A stretch of 10,434 nucleotides of DNA, from the NCBI GenBank assembly GCA_002367255.1, contig DFBD01000228.1, positions 1 through 10,434 of the forward strand, written 5' to 3'. The position numbers and the translations under genes were made by a program. The notes under the pieces were generated by a model, which was not told where the DNA came from, did not search any database, and saw nothing but the letters and a program-made list of their open reading frames with translations. Of this stretch, positions 7,563 to 10,434 are shown piece after piece (within the stretch, counting starts at the first letter, position 1; every line of letters starts with the position of its first letter). This DNA comes from Rhodobacterales bacterium UBA3089. GTDB taxonomy: Bacteria > Pseudomonadota > Alphaproteobacteria > Rhodobacterales > Rhodobacteraceae.

Positions 7563-7721
7563 TTGAGTGATATCAAGCTACTCGAACTTGGCGACGGAAT
7601 GGCTAGCCAACTGTGGGGCACCGCAGACGACCTCGTATCGCCGTCTCAAGGCCCGTCGCGAAGAAGCGCTGGGATGGTCACATGGGGCCTCACAATCACC
7701 ACTGCTCCACCCACTCCGTAG
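7563..7721 (+). pseudogene. Possible remnant of the 5' end of a second hsdM-type gene
   Basis: A TTG-started frame of 52 codons begins LSDIKLLELGDG and continues MASQLWGTADDL (from the ATG at 7599). The LW-x-TAD-x-L pattern resembles the opening of a different HsdM class, whose N-terminus typically reads LWxxADxLRANS. After about 24 residues the similarity stops and the frame ends at 7721, inside the opposing gene. In a neighbouring frame the next residue would be Arg, which would continue the motif. An AT-rich, promoter-like stretch precedes it. The similarity rests on about a dozen residues recalled by eye, so chance is a serious alternative. Confidence 0.22.
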
Positions 7722-8076
7722 GAAACGGTTCCAGCAGGGCTGCCAACGTCATCTCCGGCTGCTGCCGCCCCTCGAGGATCGCCTCGACAATATCCGGTGC
7801 CAGTAGGGAAAGACGCAGCACCCGCGTCAGGTAAGAAAAACCCAGCTTCTCATACTCGGCCAGTTCCTTGACGGTTGCGAACTCGCCGCTTTCCAGCAGG
7901 CGCTTCCAGCGAAAAGCCCTCGCCAGCGCCTTGACCAGCGTGTTGTTGATCCGTGGATGTAAATCTGAAACTGGTACATCGGCTGGCATCACAACCTGCT
8001 TGCGACCACCATACTTGCGAATTGCGAACGGCACATGGACCGAGATCGTCTCCACACTAGTCTGGCGGCGGGTCAT
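7696..8076 (-). CDS. Recombinase-associated small protein with ParB-like helix-turn-helix
   Basis: The 126-residue product is the last gene of the leftward cassette. Its start overlaps the recombinase stop (ATGA). Residues 66-92 (ATVKELAEYEKLGFSYLTRVLRL, in part) read as a helix-turn-helix. The following APDIVEAILEGRQ and TLAALL resemble the segment that follows the HTH in ParB/KorB proteins, although the ParB nucleotide-binding domain is absent. The conserved NNTLVKALARAFRW block (44-57) is a hallmark I recall from proteins found next to this recombinase type in Alphaproteobacteria. It is probably DNA-binding. A role as an accessory or directionality factor for the recombinase, or as a regulator, is inferred from position. 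No strong ribosome binding site is seen, so translation is likely coupled. Confidence 0.78.
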   Translation of the reverse strand: MTRRQTSVETISVHVPFAIRKYGGRKQVVMPADVPVSDLHPRINNTLVKALARAFRWKRLLESGEFATVKELAEYEKLGFSYLTRVLRLSLLAPDIVEAILEGRQQPEMTLAALLEPFPTEWVEQW

Positions 8077-9380
8077 GCCGCTTGCCCAACGTCGCGGGCC
8101 ATTTCATTTACGAGTCCGGTAAGCCCATCGACACGCAGGCGAACATCGAGCCCGCCCAAGCCGATATCCACCCGTTTCACCAGCAACTGGATTATGCGGG
8201 CTTGCTCGGCGGGAAACAACTCGTCCCAGAGCGGGTCAAGCTGGGTCAGCGCCTCGCGGACAGCGTTTTCGTTGATCTCGGGGTCCGAAGCCTTTGCCGC
8301 TTTCCACGTTCCGACGATAATTTCCGGCTGGCGAAACACCGCCCGCAGCTGGTCGATTACCGCCCTTTCGATCTCGGCGGCTGGCACGCGGCCCACAGGG
8401 CACGCCCCGGCACCATGCCGCAGAACCGTCTGACTGACATAATACCGGTAAAGCCGGTTCTTCTTGCGTGTGTGGGTTGGCGAAAACGCCGCCCCGTCCG
8501 GCCCCCAGAGCAAGCCCTTAAGCAGTGCAGGTGTTTGTGCACGTGTGTTGCTGGCACGCTTGCGCGGGCTCTCGGTCAGAATGGCGTGCACCTTGTCCCA
8601 GAGTTTGCGCTGAATGATCCCCTTGTGCTGGCCGGGATAGCTGTCGCCCTTGTGGACAGCCTCGCCGATGTAAACACGGTTGTTGAGCAACCGATACAAA
8701 TACCCTTTGCTGACGGGCTTGCCTTGCTTGCTGGTGACGCCATCCGCTCTCAATTCCCGGGCCAGAACGGTGGCGGAGCCAATTTCGGCAAAGCGCTCGA
8801 AAACCATGCGCACCGTTTTGGCCTCAGCCTTGTTGATAACCAGTTTGCGGTCTTTCACATCGTAGCCCAAGGGCACTGTACCGCCCATCCACATGCCCTT
8901 CTTTCGCGAGGCGGCAATCTTGTCGCGAATGCGCTCGCCAGTAACTTCGCGCTCAAATTGAGCGAAGGACAACAGGATGTTCAGCGTCAGCCGCCCCATA
9001 GATGTGGTAGTGTTGAACGACTGGGTGACAGAAACAAAGGTTACGTTGTTCCGGTCAAACACTTCCACCAGCTTGGAGAAATCCATCAAGGAGCGCGATA
9101 GCCGGTCGATCTTGTAGACCACGACCACGTCGATCAGCCCTTCCTCGATGTCGGCCAATAGCATCTTCAGTCCCGGTCGTTCCAGCGTGCCGCCCGATAC
9201 CCCGCCATCATCGTATTGTTCGCGGATCAGCGCCCAACCTTCGGAGCGCTGGCTGGCGATATAGGCCTCGCAAGCTTCGCGCTGGGCATGCAGGCTGTTG
9301 AATTCCTGCTCCAACCCTTCTTCGGAGGATTTCCGGGTGTAAACCGCGCAACGCAGCTTGCGCTTGATGTCCTTGTTCAT
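8073..9380 (-). CDS. Serine site-specific recombinase (resolvase/invertase superfamily, large type)
   Basis: The 435-residue product cuts and rejoins DNA through a serine-DNA intermediate. The N-terminal resolvase catalytic domain (about 10-155) has YTRKS with nucleophile Ser18, the DRLSRS motif (92-97) with its active-site arginines, and the FEREVTGERIRDKI helix (142-155). A Recombinase domain follows (about 165-275), with the typical YLYRLLNNRVYIGEAVHKG (227-245, in part). The zinc-ribbon-like region (about 283-315, PTHTRKKNRLYRYYVS in part) lacks the usual CxxC cysteine pairs, as in a known subset of the family. A C-terminal helical tail completes it. The frame is open upstream to 9536, but the ATG at 9380 is preferred: it overlaps the DUF2924 stop (ATGA) and places YTRKS at the usual distance. 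The gene is intact and is probably the integrase of the island. Confidence 0.95.
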   Translation of the reverse strand: MNKDIKRKLRCAVYTRKSSEEGLEQEFNSLHAQREACEAYIASQRSEGWALIREQYDDGGVSGGTLERPGLKMLLADIEEGLIDVVVVYKIDRLSRSLMDFSKLVEVFDRNNVTFVSVTQSFNTTTSMGRLTLNILLSFAQFEREVTGERIRDKIAASRKKGMWMGGTVPLGYDVKDRKLVINKAEAKTVRMVFERFAEIGSATVLARELRADGVTSKQGKPVSKGYLYRLLNNRVYIGEAVHKGDSYPGQHKGIIQRKLWDKVHAILTESPRKRASNTRAQTPALLKGLLWGPDGAAFSPTHTRKKNRLYRYYVSQTVLRHGAGACPVGRVPAAEIERAVIDQLRAVFRQPEIIVGTWKAAKASDPEINENAVREALTQLDPLWDELFPAEQARIIQLLVKRVDIGLGGLDVRLRVDGLTGLVNEMARDVGQAA

Positions 9381-9829
9381 GTCGTGCCCCGCTGTGATTT
9401 CAGGCCAAAGAACACCAAGCCGTTCCAGCGGGTGCCGGTGATGGCACGGGCAACCGCCGAGAGTGAACGGTAGGGACGGCCCAGCCATTCGTACCCGTCG
9501 GCCAGCACGGTCACTGTCTGTTCGACCCCCTGCCACTCGCGGATGAGTTTTGTCCCCGCGATCGGTTTGAGGTCAGCGCGAATGCGGCGCAGCGTGATGT
9601 TGCCGCCATCCAGTTGTTCGCCGAGAGCTTCGAGCCGTTTGACGGTCTCGGGCTTCAGCCCGCCATAGGTCAGTTCCTGAATGCGGTAGGCGAGACGGCT
9701 TTCGAGATAACGCCGATTGAACGCTGGTGGTTCGGAGTCGAATAATTCTCGCCATTGGCTTTTCAGCTCCGGCGTGGACGTTGTTTTCAGCGCAGCCAAG
9801 CGCGCGGGGATAGGATCGGTTTTGGTCAT
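9377..9829 (-). CDS. DUF2924 domain protein
   Basis: The 150-residue product has the DUF2924 signature: an N-terminal helical part with FNRRYLESRLAYRIQEL (37-53), then PIAGTKLIREWQG (89-101), VTVLADGYEWLGRPYRSLSAVARAITG (105-131, in part) and WNGLVFFGL (135-143). This family commonly sits directly upstream of large serine recombinases in alphaproteobacterial mobile regions. Its biochemical role is unknown; DNA binding or control of the recombinase is a reasonable guess. It overlaps both neighbours by ATGA. A CGGAGA site on the minus strand, just before the ATG, supports the start. Confidence 0.9.
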   Translation of the reverse strand: MTKTDPIPARLAALKTTSTPELKSQWRELFDSEPPAFNRRYLESRLAYRIQELTYGGLKPETVKRLEALGEQLDGGNITLRRIRADLKPIAGTKLIREWQGVEQTVTVLADGYEWLGRPYRSLSAVARAITGTRWNGLVFFGLKSQRGTT

Positions 9830-10044
9830 GCAGCGGTTCTCCGGTGAGTTGGTTCCGCAGTACCGCTCTGGTTGGCCGATTTGTGTAGCGAACTTTCTCC
9901 ATTGCGGGCAGATAGTTGCGCTGCGTCGCGCATCCGGAGCCGGATCACACCACGGGCCAACAAGGCGCAGAGCTCAGCCCTGCGATCCGCTGGGGTCATC
10001 TGATTTGGTGAGAGAGGATTGGGACCGAAGCCAGGCTGAACCAT
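9826..10044 (-). CDS. Small conserved hypothetical protein, first gene of the recombinase cassette
   Basis: The 72-residue product is recognisable by MTPADRRAELCALLARGVIRLR (16-37, in part) and the C-terminal NQSGTAEPTHRR (58-69), a pattern I recall from short proteins just upstream of DUF2924 genes. The function is unknown. Length and the charged helical N-terminal half suit a small adaptor or DNA-binding protein. The ATG at 10044 is chosen because the conserved block begins before the internal Met16 and no ribosome binding site precedes Met16 (9999). A weak AAAAGACGG lies before 10044. The stop overlaps the DUF2924 start by ATGA. Confidence 0.75.
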   Translation of the reverse strand: MVQPGFGPNPLSPNQMTPADRRAELCALLARGVIRLRMRDAAQLSARNGESSLHKSANQSGTAEPTHRRTAA

Positions 10045-10197
10045 TGCGCCGTCTTTTCAAATCTGTTGTTGTGACGGTCAGACGGTATCCGGTGGCGGCA
10101 TAAAAACAAGTGGTGTCAATCGCTTAACGTAGTGCTGCGGTGGTCTGCGCAGAGAGGCGAAGCAGAATTCTTCCAGGCTGACCCTGAACAGCCAGGC

Positions 10198-10232
10198 CGG
10201 ATCGATCCGATCATACGGATCCGAATCATACG
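10198..10232. repeat. Nested palindromes and short direct repeat
   Basis: Three overlapping symmetric units lie here: CGGATCGATCCG (10198-10209, a perfect 12-bp palindrome), GATCCG-ATCATA-CGGATC (10204-10221) and CGGATCCG (10216-10223). In addition CCGATCATACG (10207-10217) recurs as CCGAATCATACG (10221-10232). This density of symmetry about 155-190 bp upstream of the recombinase operon could be an operator or a recombinase attachment or binding site. The symmetry is seen directly; the role is inferred. Confidence 0.5.
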
Positions 10233-10264
10233 AGCCGATTCTACCGCGCCACCCTACCGCCACC

Positions 10265-10347
10265 TGTGGATAAACTGTGGGCTTGGTTCCCGTTATGGAT
10301 GCTTTCCCCTTGGTTTTATGGGTGGATAAAAAAAGAAGTTTTCCACA
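10265..10347. promoter_or_regulatory. Cluster of three DnaA-box-like 9-mers
   Basis: TGTGGATAA (10265-10273) is an exact consensus DnaA box (TTATCCACA) on the minus strand. GGTGGATAA (10321-10329, minus) and TTTTCCACA (10339-10347, plus) each differ by one base. An A-rich run (10327-10335) lies between the last two. This could mean DnaA control of the downstream gene or a small replication-origin-like region. Three matches in 83 bp is suggestive, not proof. Confidence 0.45.
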
Positions 10348-10348
10348 C

Positions 10349-10377
10349 TTCACAGATGAAATGTTCGCGGTATGTTC
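10349..10377 (+). promoter_or_regulatory. Promoter with alphaproteobacterial LexA (SOS) box
   Basis: TTCACA (10349-10354) and TATGTT (10371-10376) form a sigma70-type promoter with a 16-bp spacer. Overlapping the -10 element is GTTC (10363-10366), 7 bp, GTTC (10374-10377), a perfect match to the GTTC-N7-GTTC LexA operator known in Alphaproteobacteria. The predicted start of transcription is about 35-40 bases before the ATG at 10422. LexA bound here would block the polymerase, and DNA damage would release it. Confidence 0.7.
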
Positions 10378-10407
10378 GAGGCCTTCCCAGCCCCCAGAAC
10401 GCCGTTT

Positions 10408-10414
10408 GAAAGGA
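10408..10414 (+). promoter_or_regulatory. Ribosome binding site of the truncated right-edge gene
   Basis: GAAAGGA lies 7 bases before the ATG at 10422. The purine content and spacing are good, which supports a real rightward gene beginning there. Confidence 0.6.
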
Positions 10415-10421
10415 CATTTCC

Positions 10422-10434
10422 ATGGCATCAATCT
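10422..10434 (+). CDS. Start of a gene cut by the window edge, predicted SOS-regulated
   Basis: Only Met-Ala-Ser-Ile and one extra base are inside the window. The call rests on the upstream set of promoter, LexA box and ribosome binding site, all on the plus strand with proper spacing. Candidates from the alphaproteobacterial LexA regulon include DNA repair and translesion genes, but four residues do not discriminate. It may be host sequence just outside the island, or an SOS-controlled gene of the element itself. Confidence 0.55.

Larger units (their letters stand above)
7319..7695. other. Intergenic region between convergent operons
   Basis: These 377 bp separate the ends of the rightward hsd operon and the leftward recombinase operon. 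They hold two inverted repeats (7344-7367 and 7422-7449) and an AT-rich stretch around 7480-7520 with a run of six T at 7510-7515. A short frame from 7563 may be a gene remnant. No intact gene is supported. The AT-rich segment looks like a promoter region rather than a tail, which fits a scar of a lost rightward gene. Confidence 0.5.
10045..10421. other. Divergent intergenic region with regulatory and replication-like motifs
   Basis: These 377 bp separate the divergent starts of the recombinase cassette and a rightward gene cut by the window edge. They contain nested palindromes (10198-10232), DnaA-box-like 9-mers (10265-10347) and a LexA-type promoter (10349-10377). A TTGACA hexamer on the minus strand (10114-10119) could be the -35 element for the recombinase operon, but no good -10 lies at standard spacing. 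An open frame spans this region on the minus strand but looks non-coding. Confidence 0.5.

Noticed and set aside
8082..9101. Long open frame (339 codons) on the plus strand opposite the recombinase
   Set aside because: It is antisense to an intact recombinase with clear catalytic motifs; no family resemblance.
9381..9536. N-terminal extension of 52 residues on the recombinase
   Set aside because: It overlaps the conserved C-terminal part of DUF2924 in another frame, and the ATG at 9380 gives the ATGA junction and normal length before the catalytic serine.
10078..10431. Open frame of 117 codons on the minus strand at the right edge
   Set aside because: It covers the palindromes, DnaA-like boxes and LexA promoter; its translation looks random and it has no ribosome binding site in view.

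Overview
The window looks like an accessory (genomic island or island-edge) segment of an alphaproteobacterium, plausibly Rhodobacterales or a relative. The evidence is moderately GC-rich coding sequence, a GTTC-N7-GTTC motif near the right edge (the LexA operator type of Alphaproteobacteria), and a four-gene serine-recombinase cassette of a kind I associate with alphaproteobacterial islands. No taxonomic search could be run.

Left part (1-487): no credible gene. It is the upstream region of the restriction operon and carries a 16-bp near-perfect palindrome 43 bp before the first start codon. Central part (488-7318): a five-gene, rightward, tightly packed operon. It encodes a complete type I restriction-modification system in the order hsdR-hsdM-hsdS, followed by a DUF3800 protein and a 156-residue protein of a conserved but uncharacterised family. 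hsdR and hsdM are 3 bp apart. Each later junction is a 4-bp ATGA stop/start overlap, so the two accessory proteins are probably translated together with HsdS. HsdM and HsdS should form the methylase, and HsdR adds the ATP-dependent translocase and nuclease. The two accessory proteins are the least explained part and the best candidates for an undescribed extension of the system.

Junction (7319-7695): 377 bp between two convergent operons, with two hairpin-forming repeats and a short reading frame whose start resembles the N-terminus of a second type of HsdM. This may be a scar of another restriction locus.

Right part (7696-10044, leftward): four genes joined by ATGA overlaps. In order of transcription they are a 72-residue hypothetical protein, a DUF2924 protein, a 435-residue serine recombinase with the catalytic motifs intact, and a 126-residue protein with a ParB-like helix-turn-helix. 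This is probably the mobility module of the island.

Right edge (10045-10434): non-coding sequence with nested palindromes, three DnaA-box-like 9-mers, a promoter overlapped by a perfect alphaproteobacterial LexA box, a good ribosome binding site and the first codons of a rightward gene that runs off the window. That gene is predicted to be SOS-inducible; its identity cannot be seen.
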